Source: Paenibacillus campinasensis
GTDB taxonomy: Bacteria > Bacillota > Bacilli > Paenibacillales > Paenibacillaceae
Direction of reading: 5' to 3'
Assembly (NCBI RefSeq): GCF_002272015.1
Contig: NZ_NPBY01000044.1
Span: forward strand, 62,001-126,000
DNA: 64,000 nt
Shown in pieces: positions 35,098 to 44,971 of this stretch. A program made the position numbers and the translations under genes. Below the pieces are notes generated by a model, which searched no databases, was not told where the DNA came from, and saw nothing but the letters and a program-made list of their open reading frames with translations. The first letter of the stretch is position 1. Each line of letters starts with the position of its first letter.

Positions 35098-36279
35098 ATG
35101 AAAGATCAAGATCTGCAATCAACGAATCCGGGTCCGCCGGAGGATGAGCAAGGAAAAACCAATGAGAATGAACGCGAGCTTCAACCTGAGCAGGTTGCTC
35201 CTTCTGATGATCATACAGAAATGACGGCATCAGAAGATCCGCATGCACCGGAGGAAGAGTCCGCGCTGGAAATACAACCTGAGGAGTACAACGCCAACGA
35301 AGACACAACCCAAGACGAGCAGTCATCGGACCCGGTCGGTGTCATGGTTGCCGACCAGCCAGCTGGCCAGACTGAGCAGGCTGCCAGCGGCGGGGGCGGC
35401 GGCAACAAGGGCTGGATGATCACTTCACTTGTGCTTGCTGCAGCGCTTATTGTCGTCCTGATCGTGCCGCCATTCGGTAAGAGCTCCAATAACGATGCGG
35501 TTGCGCGGGTCAACAATGTCGATATTACGAAAGACAGCCTGTATGAAGAGATGGTGAAGGCTGGCGGGCCGCAAACGCTGGACGGCCTGATTACAATGGA
35601 AGTGATCCGCCAGGCGATGGAGGAGCAATCCCTCACCGTGACGGAAGAAGATCTCAACAAAGAAATTGATGCCTTGAAGGCATCGTTCCCTTCCGAGGAA
35701 GATTTCAATACGGCGCTTGGACAAGCGGGCATGACCATCGATGATTTGAAGGAGCAGGCCACAACCCAGATTCAGCTGAAAAAGCTGCTTGGCGACAAGG
35801 TTCAGCCGACCGAGGAAGAAATTGAACAAACCTACGAGCAGAACAAGGACCGATACGCCACGCCGGAACAAGTCCGAGCTTCCCACATCCTGGTAGAGAC
35901 GAAGGAAGAAGCTGAGGAAATCGAGAAGCAGCTGAAGGAAGGCGCCGATTTTGCCGAGATCGCTGCCGAGAAGAATGAGGACGCCACCAAGGATCGAGGC
36001 GGTGACCTGAACTTCTTTGGACGCGGAGAGATGGACCCGGCATTTGAAGAGGCTGCCTTCAAACTGGCGGTCGGCGAAATCAGCGGTCCGGTACAAAGCT
36101 CTTTCGGCTACCATATCATTAAAGTAACCGACAAGAAGGAAGCAACCAATCCGACGTTCGAGGAGAAGAAAGAAGAAATCCGCGAGGAGCTCATTAACCA
36201 GAAGGTTTACGAGCAGGCGAACGGCTTTGTCCAGGAACTGAAAAACCAAGCTACGATTACAAACACACTGGAGGACTAA
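35098..36279 (+). CDS. PrsA-like peptidyl-prolyl isomerase (foldase), transmembrane-anchored
   Basis: A 393-residue protein; the ATG at 35098 (MKDQDLQSTN) lies 11 bases after GGGAG. Residues 1-105 are strongly acidic and unstructured, then a glycine run and one membrane helix (about 106-126, WMITSLVLAAALIVVLIV). An SurA-N-like helical region follows, and a parvulin domain at about 259-348 (ASHILVETKEEAEEIEKQL, GGDLNFFGRGEMDPAFEEAA, SSFGYHIIKV). PrsA folds exported proteins outside the membrane. Usual PrsA is a lipoprotein; here there is no lipobox, and a long cytoplasmic acidic tail replaces the signal peptide. Confidence 0.87.
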   Translation: MKDQDLQSTNPGPPEDEQGKTNENERELQPEQVAPSDDHTEMTASEDPHAPEEESALEIQPEEYNANEDTTQDEQSSDPVGVMVADQPAGQTEQAASGGGGGNKGWMITSLVLAAALIVVLIVPPFGKSSNNDAVARVNNVDITKDSLYEEMVKAGGPQTLDGLITMEVIRQAMEEQSLTVTEEDLNKEIDALKASFPSEEDFNTALGQAGMTIDDLKEQATTQIQLKKLLGDKVQPTEEEIEQTYEQNKDRYATPEQVRASHILVETKEEAEEIEKQLKEGADFAEIAAEKNEDATKDRGGDLNFFGRGEMDPAFEEAAFKLAVGEISGPVQSSFGYHIIKVTDKKEATNPTFEEKKEEIREELINQKVYEQANGFVQELKNQATITNTLED

Positions 36280-36311
36280 GCAGCTCCGAACCTGTGTTTA
36301 GCATTGATTTT

Positions 36312-36348
36312 GTTGCCCTGTGCTTGATGCGCAGGGCAATTTATTTTA
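36312..36348 (+). terminator. Terminator of the prsA-like gene
   Basis: TTGCCCTG and CAGGGCAA pair, followed by TTTATTTT, about 35 bases after the stop. Confidence 0.8.
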
Positions 36349-36387
36349 AGTTTACACAAAAATCCCTTTTCAACTCATTCCGGTTCA

Positions 36388-36396
36388 TGTTAAAAT
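36388..36396 (+). promoter_or_regulatory. Extended -10 promoter of the LytTR gene
   Basis: TGTTAAAAT is an extended -10 element (TGn plus TAAAAT). The -35 region is poor, which fits extended -10 promoters. It lies 49 bases before the start at 36445. Confidence 0.5.
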
Positions 36397-36409
36397 GAAA
36401 GCGTTACCA
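36396..36409 (+). promoter_or_regulatory. cre box (CcpA site) over the LytTR gene start region
   Basis: TGAAAGCGTTACCA matches the strict cre consensus TGWAARCGYTWNCW at every position. It overlaps the end of the -10 element and the expected transcription start, a location normally giving repression on preferred sugars. Confidence 0.7.
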
Positions 36410-36444
36410 ATTAGTTGGACTTTGAAATAAGGGGGAAGCACAGA

Positions 36445-36792
36445 ATGATGAAACACGCATCGCAAAGCCGAAACGTGTACGAGGACTTCGTTGTGGAGAC
36501 GGACATTCTGTTCTTTAAAACCGGTTCACATGGTTTGGTCAGCTTTCACGGCAGAAACTACAATATTACAAAGAGAATGACTGCCGAACAACTTCGCGGC
36601 CTGCTCTCGGATAAAACCTTTTACCCTGTATACTCCAATTGCTATGTGAATGTGCGGAAGATCACCGCTTTGGAGCAAGGCGTTGCCTACTTTGGCGAGA
36701 TGGCCCCATCGGCCAAGCGGCTTCGCATTCCTCGCTGGAAGCAGGAGGCGATCAAACGTCTGATGGGTTCGGTTGAGCAGTTCGCCACTTAA
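36445..36792 (+). CDS. Stand-alone LytTR DNA-binding protein
   Basis: A 115-residue protein; GGGGGA eight bases before the ATG at 36445 favours this start over an upstream one. Residues about 15-105 match a LytTR domain: FVVETDILFFKTGSHGLVSF, then the conserved YPVYSNCYVNVRKITALE. There is no receiver or membrane domain, so input must come from expression level or a partner. An overlapping cre box suggests catabolite control, and it has its own terminator at 36831. Targets are unknown. Confidence 0.75.
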   Translation: MMKHASQSRNVYEDFVVETDILFFKTGSHGLVSFHGRNYNITKRMTAEQLRGLLSDKTFYPVYSNCYVNVRKITALEQGVAYFGEMAPSAKRLRIPRWKQEAIKRLMGSVEQFAT

Positions 36793-36830
36793 CATGACAT
36801 CAACTTATCGCTCCAAGACAAAAGAAAAGC

Positions 36831-36868
36831 AAACGCCCCGTTTAGCTCTCGTTAAGCGGGGCGTTTTG
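36831..36868 (+). terminator. Terminator of the LytTR gene
   Basis: AAACGCCCCG and CGGGGCGTTT form a ten-base stem, then TGTC. It starts 39 bases after the stop. Confidence 0.8.
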
Positions 36869-37007
36869 TCATTGGTCATTGATCATAGATGATTGGTTAT
36901 TAGTGATTGGGTCATTATGATTGAAAGCACCAGCTCATATTCAAAAATGCCCGTTCATGGTAAGATCATCGGTAACAGAGTCAACCCGCACGAAAGGAGC
37001 GATCCCC

Positions 37008-37778
37008 ATCGAATCGCTATTTGATCCGGACTACCCGCAGCGGTTTGCCGCCTTTGCGGCTGACCATTGGAGCGCGATTGCTGCACTATGCCTGTCGGCC
37101 CTTCTGCTATACTGGTTTCGCAACAGGCTGGCCGGCAGCGACCGTGCTCAAAGCATCGTCAAATGGACACTGCTGACCGCCTTGCTGCTTCCTGAAGCGG
37201 CGCTTCATATCTGGTATGGCGTCAAGGGCGTCTGGAATCCTGCTACTTCCCTGCCGCTGGAGTTGTGCAGCCTGACCCTGTTTTTGTCCGCGGCATTGCT
37301 GATCACAGGCGCTGATAAATTATATCCGCTTGTGTATTTTGCCGGTATCGGCGGGGCCATGCAGGCGATATTGACACCGAGCCTGGATTACCCGTTTCCG
37401 CATTTTCGCTTCTTTCACTTCTTCATTATCCACAGTGCGATCATCCTCACCGCGCTCTATATGACATGGGTGCGGAAATACAGGCCAACCTGGCGCTCCA
37501 TCGGCTGGACGATGCTGTTCCTGAACGGTGCTGCGCTGGCAGTAGGACTGATCAACATGGCGCTCGGCTCCAATTATATGTTTCTTATGCGCAAGCCCGA
37601 GACGTCCTCTCTGCTGGACCTGCTGGGCCCGCATCCGTATTACATTCTCGCGGAGGAACTGATTGCACTGATGTTATTTGTGGTCATGTACGCGCTCTTC
37701 TTCGCGCTTCCTTCCCGAGTGGCCCGCTATCGGAAGCGCGCAGCTCCGAAAGCCGGCTCCTCCTCTTCCATCGATTAA
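37008..37778 (+). CDS. YwaF/TIGR02206-family membrane protein, probable ATC start
   Basis: About 256 residues with some seven membrane helices and the family features LLPEAALHIWYG, LPLELCSLTLFLSA and HFRFFHFFIIHSA. The open frame reaches 36921, but the only good ribosome site (AAAGGAG) lies eight bases before an ATC at 37008, and IESLFDPDYPQRFAAF fits a family N-terminus. No ATG, GTG or TTG is suitably placed. I therefore infer a rare ATC start. Function is unknown. Confidence 0.75.
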   Translation: MESLFDPDYPQRFAAFAADHWSAIAALCLSALLLYWFRNRLAGSDRAQSIVKWTLLTALLLPEAALHIWYGVKGVWNPATSLPLELCSLTLFLSAALLITGADKLYPLVYFAGIGGAMQAILTPSLDYPFPHFRFFHFFIIHSAIILTALYMTWVRKYRPTWRSIGWTMLFLNGAALAVGLINMALGSNYMFLMRKPETSSLLDLLGPHPYYILAEELIALMLFVVMYALFFALPSRVARYRKRAAPKAGSSSSID

Positions 37779-37783
37779 CGAAT

Positions 37784-37837
37784 CAAAAAAACGCATCCGG
37801 CATCGGCAGGAGTGCCTGCAGACGGGATGCGTTTTTG
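37784..37837. terminator. Bidirectional terminator between convergent genes
   Basis: AAAAACGCATCC and GGGATGCGTTTTT pair with an inner GCAGG/CCTGC stem; T-runs occur on both strands. It serves the YwaF-like and aldose epimerase genes. Confidence 0.8.
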
Positions 37838-37885
37838 GGTGGAACGGCTGCGGTCCATTTCCTTAGCAGAAATCAGCAGAAGGAA

Positions 37886-38884
37886 TCAGCCGTTGTTTCT
37901 AACATACAATCGAGAGGTTTCCTCCCAGATCTCTCCCGGCTCCAGACCGAACAGTCCGATTTCGTCCGCCGGAAGCTTCACATTCGGCGCATTGACCAGG
38001 TTGATTTGCGGCTCTGGACAGAAGAACTTCCCGGCAGCGCCGTTGTTCCAGATCATCCATTGCTTGTAGGAAGCTCCTACATCATATACGAGCGTCTTGC
38101 CGATATTGGAATCGGTCAGCTCCATCCGGTTTCGGCCGTTCTGGGGAACTGCGGTATAATGGTTGTCCATCGACGTGAAGAACGGGCTGACCCCTTCCCC
38201 CTGCAGCTGCTTCTCTTCCCCAGTCAGCGGCTGATATTTGCCCGTCGGCAGCATCCGTCCATCCAGTTCCCAGCGCTCGCCGATCGTAAGTTTAACCTTG
38301 CAATCCGCCTCGGTGCTGCCCGGAGCAAACGGCGCATTGACCGCCGTATGGAACGCCAACAGACAAGGCATCGACTCACGGCCTTCATTGCGAATGAAGA
38401 CGTGCTGGGACAATCCGTCCTCGCTCAAAGCGTAACGCAGACGGAAGGTGAACGTGTGCGGAAGCATGCGGTATACCGGATGATTCTCGTCAATCTTCAC
38501 GGATACGGTTACATAGCTCTCGGAAGCGGTGCTGCCGAACTCTTCCACACGCCATGGAATCGTATGCAAGAAACCGTGCAGGTGGTTGCCTGTGGACTCC
38601 TCGTTGACCGGGAATTGATATGTTTTTCCGTTCCAAGGAAATTTGCCGTCCTCATAACGGTTTGGCGGAAACAGCACCGGGATGCCGTGCACGCCAGGGT
38701 TGGCCTTGAACTGCTCCATCTCCGATTCGGCTGGCTCGCGCAGAAAACGGTAACCGCTTTCGGTATCGCGAAATGCAATCAGATTGCCGCCGATTTCCGG
38801 CAGCACCACGGCTTCATATGGTCCAAACTGAAGCCATACTGCCTTCTCACCCTGATAGGTTCCTTCATATGCTTTATGACTCAC
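37886..38884 (-). CDS. Aldose 1-epimerase family protein
   Basis: A 332-residue protein starting at GTG after GGAGAG. It has the mutarotase beta-sandwich features: VLPEIGGNLIAFRD near the N-terminus, the catalytic His region NHLHGFLHTIPW, AFHTAVNAPF, and the C-terminal catalytic Glu region (PEPQINLVNAP). It equilibrates anomers of a hexose or related sugar. It may follow glpD in one transcript (99-base gap), but the substrate is not glycerol; a sugar taken up elsewhere is more likely. Confidence 0.85.
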   Translation of the reverse strand: MSHKAYEGTYQGEKAVWLQFGPYEAVVLPEIGGNLIAFRDTESGYRFLREPAESEMEQFKANPGVHGIPVLFPPNRYEDGKFPWNGKTYQFPVNEESTGNHLHGFLHTIPWRVEEFGSTASESYVTVSVKIDENHPVYRMLPHTFTFRLRYALSEDGLSQHVFIRNEGRESMPCLLAFHTAVNAPFAPGSTEADCKVKLTIGERWELDGRMLPTGKYQPLTGEEKQLQGEGVSPFFTSMDNHYTAVPQNGRNRMELTDSNIGKTLVYDVGASYKQWMIWNNGAAGKFFCPEPQINLVNAPNVKLPADEIGLFGLEPGEIWEETSRLYVRNNG

Positions 38885-38982
38885 GCTAGATCTCTCCTCT
38901 CAACTAAGAACGCTAATAGATTACCATAGAAAGCACGGTCATTCTATCCTTTTTGGCACACTTCGAGACAGTGGACCGCAGT

Positions 38983-40683
38983 TTATAACTGCGGCCTTGT
39001 CTGCGGCTGTGTTGCACGCTCGATCTCCTGCTCCAGCTCGGACGCATGCTGCTCTTTCTCCTGATCACTCCAGTTCAGTACGGACGCCATGTAATCAATG
39101 ACCGGCTCCATCCATTTCTGAGTCCAGCTAATATCAAACAGCAGGGAACCGGTGCGCCGAATGAAAAAGTCGGTCGGCTTGCATGCCATTTCGTGCCGGA
39201 TCGCATACACAAGCGGAACGAGCACAGCATCCGGAAGGGGGGTGGCTTTATGCGGCCCTTCGCCCATGCTCTGCTCCGCGAGCTCTTGGGCGAGCTCGTA
39301 CAGGATAGGCGCATTGGAGCCGTAAGTCTGTACCCACTGTTCAGCCAGCTTGCGGTCAATTCCTTGAGCTGCCGCGATCTCGGTCTGTTCCCGGACATAG
39401 TCCGCGAACCCGGCTGAACCGCCGACGTGGCCGCCCGATATCGGCATATGCCTGGTCTGGCATTCGCCAAAGGCCGGGCCTCCCGCCTCCCGGATTTTGG
39501 CAGCCACCAGATTCACGACCGTATCGGCCATCTTGCGGTATCCGGTCAGCTTACCGCCGGCAATCGTAATCATCCCGCTCGGGGACTCCCAGATTTCATC
39601 CTTGCGTGAAATTTCCGACGGGCTCTTTCCTTCTTCCAGAATGAGCGGACGGACCCCGGCCCATCCGGATTCCACATCGGCAGCCGTCAGCTTCACTTCA
39701 GGGAACATATAGTGAATGGCTCGTAGAATATAGTCCCGATCCTCCTCATGGATGTGCGGGCTGGCAGGATCATCCTTATACACCGTGTCGGTTGTGCCAA
39801 CATAGGTCTTGCCGCTCCGCGGAATGGCAAACACCATCCGACCATCCGGCGTGTCGAAATAAATCGCTTGTTTCAGCGGGAACTTCGACTGGTCGATGAC
39901 AAGATGCACGCCCTTCGTCAGTTGAAGCTGCTTCCCCTTTCGCGATTGATCCATCTCCCGAATCTGATCAACCCAAGGCCCGGCCGCATTGACGACCTTC
40001 AGAGCGCTGACGTCGCGCGTCTGGCCGCTGATCATATCACGGACGGTAATTCCGGCAATTCGCCCGTTCGCATCGTAGTTCAGCCGCTCGGCCTTGGCAT
40101 AATTCAGCAGCACCGCGCCTCGGGCCGCTGCCTCCTTCAGCACTTCCAGCGTCAACCGGGCGTCATCGGTCCGGTATTCTACATAATACCCAGCCCCGAG
40201 CAGACCGTCCGCTTTAAGCAGCGGCTCCCTGAGCAGCGTCTGCACCGGGGACAGCATCACCCGGCGCTCGCTCCGCTTGACACCCGCCAGGAAATCATAA
40301 ACCATCAGCCCGATCGAAGTGCTGAATTTGCCGAAGGTGCCCCCCTTGTGAATCGGCAGCAGCATCCATTCCGGTATCGTCACGTGAGGGCCGTTCTCAT
40401 ATACAACCGCACGCTCTTTGCCAACCTCGGCGACCATCCCGACTTCAAGCTGTTTCAGATAGCGAAGCCCCCCATGCACCAGCTTCGTAGAACGGCTGCT
40501 GGTGCCAGCGGCATAATCCTGCATCTCAACCAGCAGCACTTTCATTCCGCGCGTGATCGCATCCAGCGCTATCCCGGCCCCTGTAATCCCGCCGCCAATA
40601 ACGATAAGATCATAAGGATGTGCTCCCAGCCCTTCAAATATCGACTGTCGCTCCAAGCTTGAGAATGACAGTACTTCGTTCAT
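38983..40683 (-). CDS. glpD: Aerobic glycerol-3-phosphate dehydrogenase
   Basis: A 566-residue membrane-associated flavoenzyme oxidising glycerol-3-phosphate to dihydroxyacetone phosphate and passing electrons to quinone. The FAD-binding dinucleotide fold is IVIGGGITGAGIALDAITRG; further motifs are SSRSTKLVHGGLRYLKQ and RDYILRAIHYMFPEV. GGGGAGGAG before the ATG at 40683 fixes the start; the frame extends upstream without a ribosome site. It follows glpK by 120 bases, forming a glycerol operon without an adjacent glpF or glpP. Confidence 0.95.
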   Translation of the reverse strand: MNEVLSFSSLERQSIFEGLGAHPYDLIVIGGGITGAGIALDAITRGMKVLLVEMQDYAAGTSSRSTKLVHGGLRYLKQLEVGMVAEVGKERAVVYENGPHVTIPEWMLLPIHKGGTFGKFSTSIGLMVYDFLAGVKRSERRVMLSPVQTLLREPLLKADGLLGAGYYVEYRTDDARLTLEVLKEAAARGAVLLNYAKAERLNYDANGRIAGITVRDMISGQTRDVSALKVVNAAGPWVDQIREMDQSRKGKQLQLTKGVHLVIDQSKFPLKQAIYFDTPDGRMVFAIPRSGKTYVGTTDTVYKDDPASPHIHEEDRDYILRAIHYMFPEVKLTAADVESGWAGVRPLILEEGKSPSEISRKDEIWESPSGMITIAGGKLTGYRKMADTVVNLVAAKIREAGGPAFGECQTRHMPISGGHVGGSAGFADYVREQTEIAAAQGIDRKLAEQWVQTYGSNAPILYELAQELAEQSMGEGPHKATPLPDAVLVPLVYAIRHEMACKPTDFFIRRTGSLLFDISWTQKWMEPVIDYMASVLNWSDQEKEQHASELEQEIERATQPQTRPQL

Positions 40684-40803
40684 ATAAGAACTCCTCCCCA
40701 ATCCAATCTCCGAAATCGATCTTAGATGCTGCTCTCTGCATTTCCCCTGTATCTGTTTCCTCAATTCCCGGCAAAACCCTGGCGAACAGACATCATCAGC
40801 CGA

Positions 40804-42387
<1,584 letters not shown>

Positions 42388-43602
42388 TCAGGATTCCATC
42401 AGTGAAAACCCGAACAAATCCTGCAGCAATACCGCTGCCGCGCCGATCAGCTTATCGTCCTCCCCAAGCGAGGTCATCCCGAACACCAGATCCTCCCTCA
42501 GGATCGGCATCGCATGCTTGTTGATATATAGGCGCACCTTCTCAAGCAATGCCTCGTTGTCCCTGCCCATTTCGCCGCCAAGGACCAGCGCTTCCGGGTT
42601 AAACATATTGATCAAATTCACGATTGCCGCCCCCAGATGGTCCGCGACTTCTTCATTAATATCTAGCGCCAGCCGATCCCCCCTGCGCAGCGCCTCCTTA
42701 TACACCTCAGGCACGATGCGGGTATAATCGCCTCCCGTCAATTCGTTAATCTGTGTCGTACGCCCGGAGGTCAGTGCGGTCAGGATCCGGGAATAGACCG
42801 CCATCCAGCTGATATAGCTGTCCAGACAGCCGACGTTGCCGCATTCGCACCGTACCCCGCCCCGGTTCACGCTGGTGTGGCCAAACTCCCCGGCACCGCC
42901 ATGCTTGCCGTGCAGCAGCGTTTCGTTAATAAGAATGCCGGAACCGAGACCGTCACCGATAGAAATGTAGATCAGATTCGCATAAGCATACTTGCCAAAT
43001 TGCCGCTCGGCCAGCACGACGGAGTTCATGTCATTCTCAAGCCACACCTTCATTCCATATCGCGACTCCAGCATACGCTTGAGTGGGACGCGGTTCATGC
43101 CGAGCTTCGTATTATAAAGCACAATCCCTTCATCACTTCGCACAATGCCTGGAACCGTAACGGAAATGCCAATGCATGTGCTCTGAACGCCGTCCTCGGT
43201 CAGAAAACGATCCAGGTGCTCAACCAAAAACTCGGCCACCGCCTCCCCCTTGACGCCGGATATCGGGTATTCCGCCTTCGCAAGCACCCTGGCTTCCAAA
43301 TTCATGCGCGCCAGCAGCATCCTGGAATTGGTAATAGCAACAGCGATCAAATGGTGATGATCCGGGTTGAATCGAAGCAGAATGGGCTTCCTCCCCCCGC
43401 TGGAGCTTCCCGGTCCTATCTCCGACACGTAGCCTTCCTTGATCAGTTCCTGTACGGCAGAAGCCACCGTGGAGGGACTGATCCCGTTCTGTTTGGCCAA
43501 CGCAATGCGGGAGATGGGACCCTCTCTGCGAATATGGTTAAGCACCTTTGATCGGTTCAGCTCCTGAATGAGTCTATGATCGCCCTTTCTCATATTGGTC
43601 AA
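42388..43602 (-). CDS. ROK-family transcriptional regulator (NagC/XylR type)
   Basis: A 404-residue protein. The N-terminal winged helix spans about 10-75 (RREGPISRIALAKQNGISPS, then GGRKPILLRF). The ROK sugar-kinase-like domain follows, with the zinc motif CECGNVGCLD and its upstream His in GEFGHTSVN. Such proteins repress sugar genes until a sugar binds. The TTG at 43602 is distant from the AAAGG site; an ATG three codons in is equally possible. It is divergent from two Gfo/Idh/MocA genes, with an 8-6-8 palindrome between, making those its likely targets. Confidence 0.88.
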   Translation of the reverse strand: MTNMRKGDHRLIQELNRSKVLNHIRREGPISRIALAKQNGISPSTVASAVQELIKEGYVSEIGPGSSSGGRKPILLRFNPDHHHLIAVAITNSRMLLARMNLEARVLAKAEYPISGVKGEAVAEFLVEHLDRFLTEDGVQSTCIGISVTVPGIVRSDEGIVLYNTKLGMNRVPLKRMLESRYGMKVWLENDMNSVVLAERQFGKYAYANLIYISIGDGLGSGILINETLLHGKHGGAGEFGHTSVNRGGVRCECGNVGCLDSYISWMAVYSRILTALTSGRTTQINELTGGDYTRIVPEVYKEALRRGDRLALDINEEVADHLGAAIVNLINMFNPEALVLGGEMGRDNEALLEKVRLYINKHAMPILREDLVFGMTSLGEDDKLIGAAAVLLQDLFGFSLMES

Positions 43603-43719
43603 GCAAGTCCAACCTTTCTATTCCCTATGATACACAGCATATGTGTTCGGATATTAAAATCGATGCTAACAACACTATACCATGTTTTTCGACTTTTTCC
43701 ATAACTCGAAATAAGAAGT

Positions 43720-43741
43720 TTAACAGAAACCTGTCTGTTAA
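43720..43741. promoter_or_regulatory. Perfect 8-6-8 palindrome, candidate ROK operator
   Basis: TTAACAGA and TCTGTTAA flank AACCTG. It lies in the 330-base divergent gap (43603-43932), otherwise free of genes, between the ROK regulator and the dehydrogenase pair. Its position and symmetry suit a dimeric repressor. Confidence 0.5.
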
Positions 43742-43932
43742 GATCATATCGTTCAATCGAACCGTCCTCTCTATCGTTTCACTTGAAATATAGGCTCAAG
43801 AATTATATAATTTTCGCAAATGAGCGATATTGACTCGTTTTATCATGTTGTGATGATCGTTACTTTTTTCGAACATTGGAATAACTATGTGTCTAGGGGT
43901 CCCATTAGGCAGTAAAAAGGAGTGGTTCAACC

Positions 43933-44955
43933 ATGTTACACGTACTGGTGATCGGTGCTGGCACAATGGGCAGTGTCCATGCCGAAGCTTACAAGAACAT
44001 GCCCGGCGTTAAACTCGTTGGTATCGCTGATCTCCAAGCGGATAAAGCAGCGCTGCTCGCCGCACATTGCGAATGCAGAGCCTTCACGAGTTATGATCAG
44101 GCCCTTGGACAGCTTGGCAGCGAGCACATCGATGTCATTGACATCTGCTTGCCAACCCCGCTTCACAAGAGCTATGTCCTCCGAGCCGCCGATGATGGCA
44201 AGGATGTCATCTGTGAAAAGCCGCTCGCAGGCAGCCTGGCCGATGCCCGTCTGATGATCGACTACTGCAAGCAAAAAGGAGTGCGCCTTTTCGTCGGCCA
44301 GGTGCTGCGCTTCTTCCCGGAGTATCAAAACGCCAAGGCGCTTTTGGACAGAGGAGCGATCGGCAGTCCTGCTGTCATTCGCGCCGCGCGCGGCGGCAGC
44401 TATCCGGTCGGCTGGAACGACTGGTACAGCGATACGTCAGCCAGCGGGGGCGTCATTGTGGATGCGTTGATCCATGATTTTGATTATTTGCGTTGGTGCT
44501 TTGGCGAGGTGGAGCGCGTATTTGCCAAAAGTCTACACGGCCGTGTTCAAGCACAGCTCGATTACGCGCTGGTTACGCTCCGCTTCCAGAGCGGCGTTAT
44601 CGCCCATATCGAAGGAACCTGGGCGCATGAAGGATTCTTCATGCAATTGGAAATGGCGGGAACGAGCGGAGTGATCGACTATGACAGCTCCAAGGATACA
44701 CCGCTGATCATGCGGGATCGGGGGCAAAGACCCGGATCGCGCGCGGGGGTTCCTGTTCCGGAAAGTCCGCTTGAGCCTAGCCCGTATGCCCGGGAGCTTG
44801 CGCATTTTGTGTCGTGTATTCAGGACGGAAGCGAGCCGCTTGTTACAGCGGAGGATGCCTGGGAAGCCCTTCGTATCTCACTTGCCGCGCTGGAGTCGGC
44901 CCGCACCGGTCGTCCGGTTACGCTGAACGACGCCGCCCGGTCGACATCAGGTTAA
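43933..44955 (+). CDS. Gfo/Idh/MocA-family NAD(P)-dependent oxidoreductase (first of two)
   Basis: A 340-residue protein with AAGGAG before the ATG. The Rossmann motif is VIGAGTMGSVHAEAYKNM, followed by the catalytic Lys in VICEKPLAGSLADAR and the C-terminal domain with VIVDALIHDFDYLRWCFG. These enzymes oxidise or reduce cyclic polyols and sugars such as inositols or glucose. It is followed after 16 bases by a related gene, so two successive steps, or a dedicated pair on one substrate, are likely. The substrate is unknown. Confidence 0.88.
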   Translation: MLHVLVIGAGTMGSVHAEAYKNMPGVKLVGIADLQADKAALLAAHCECRAFTSYDQALGQLGSEHIDVIDICLPTPLHKSYVLRAADDGKDVICEKPLAGSLADARLMIDYCKQKGVRLFVGQVLRFFPEYQNAKALLDRGAIGSPAVIRAARGGSYPVGWNDWYSDTSASGGVIVDALIHDFDYLRWCFGEVERVFAKSLHGRVQAQLDYALVTLRFQSGVIAHIEGTWAHEGFFMQLEMAGTSGVIDYDSSKDTPLIMRDRGQRPGSRAGVPVPESPLEPSPYARELAHFVSCIQDGSEPLVTAEDAWEALRISLAALESARTGRPVTLNDAARSTSG

Positions 44956-44971
44956 TAAGGAGGATATTGTA

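Noticed and set aside
38976..38994. Hairpin CCGCAGTT-TAT-AACTGCGG at the end of glpD
   Set aside because: It overlaps the stop codon but has no T-run; too weak to call a terminator.
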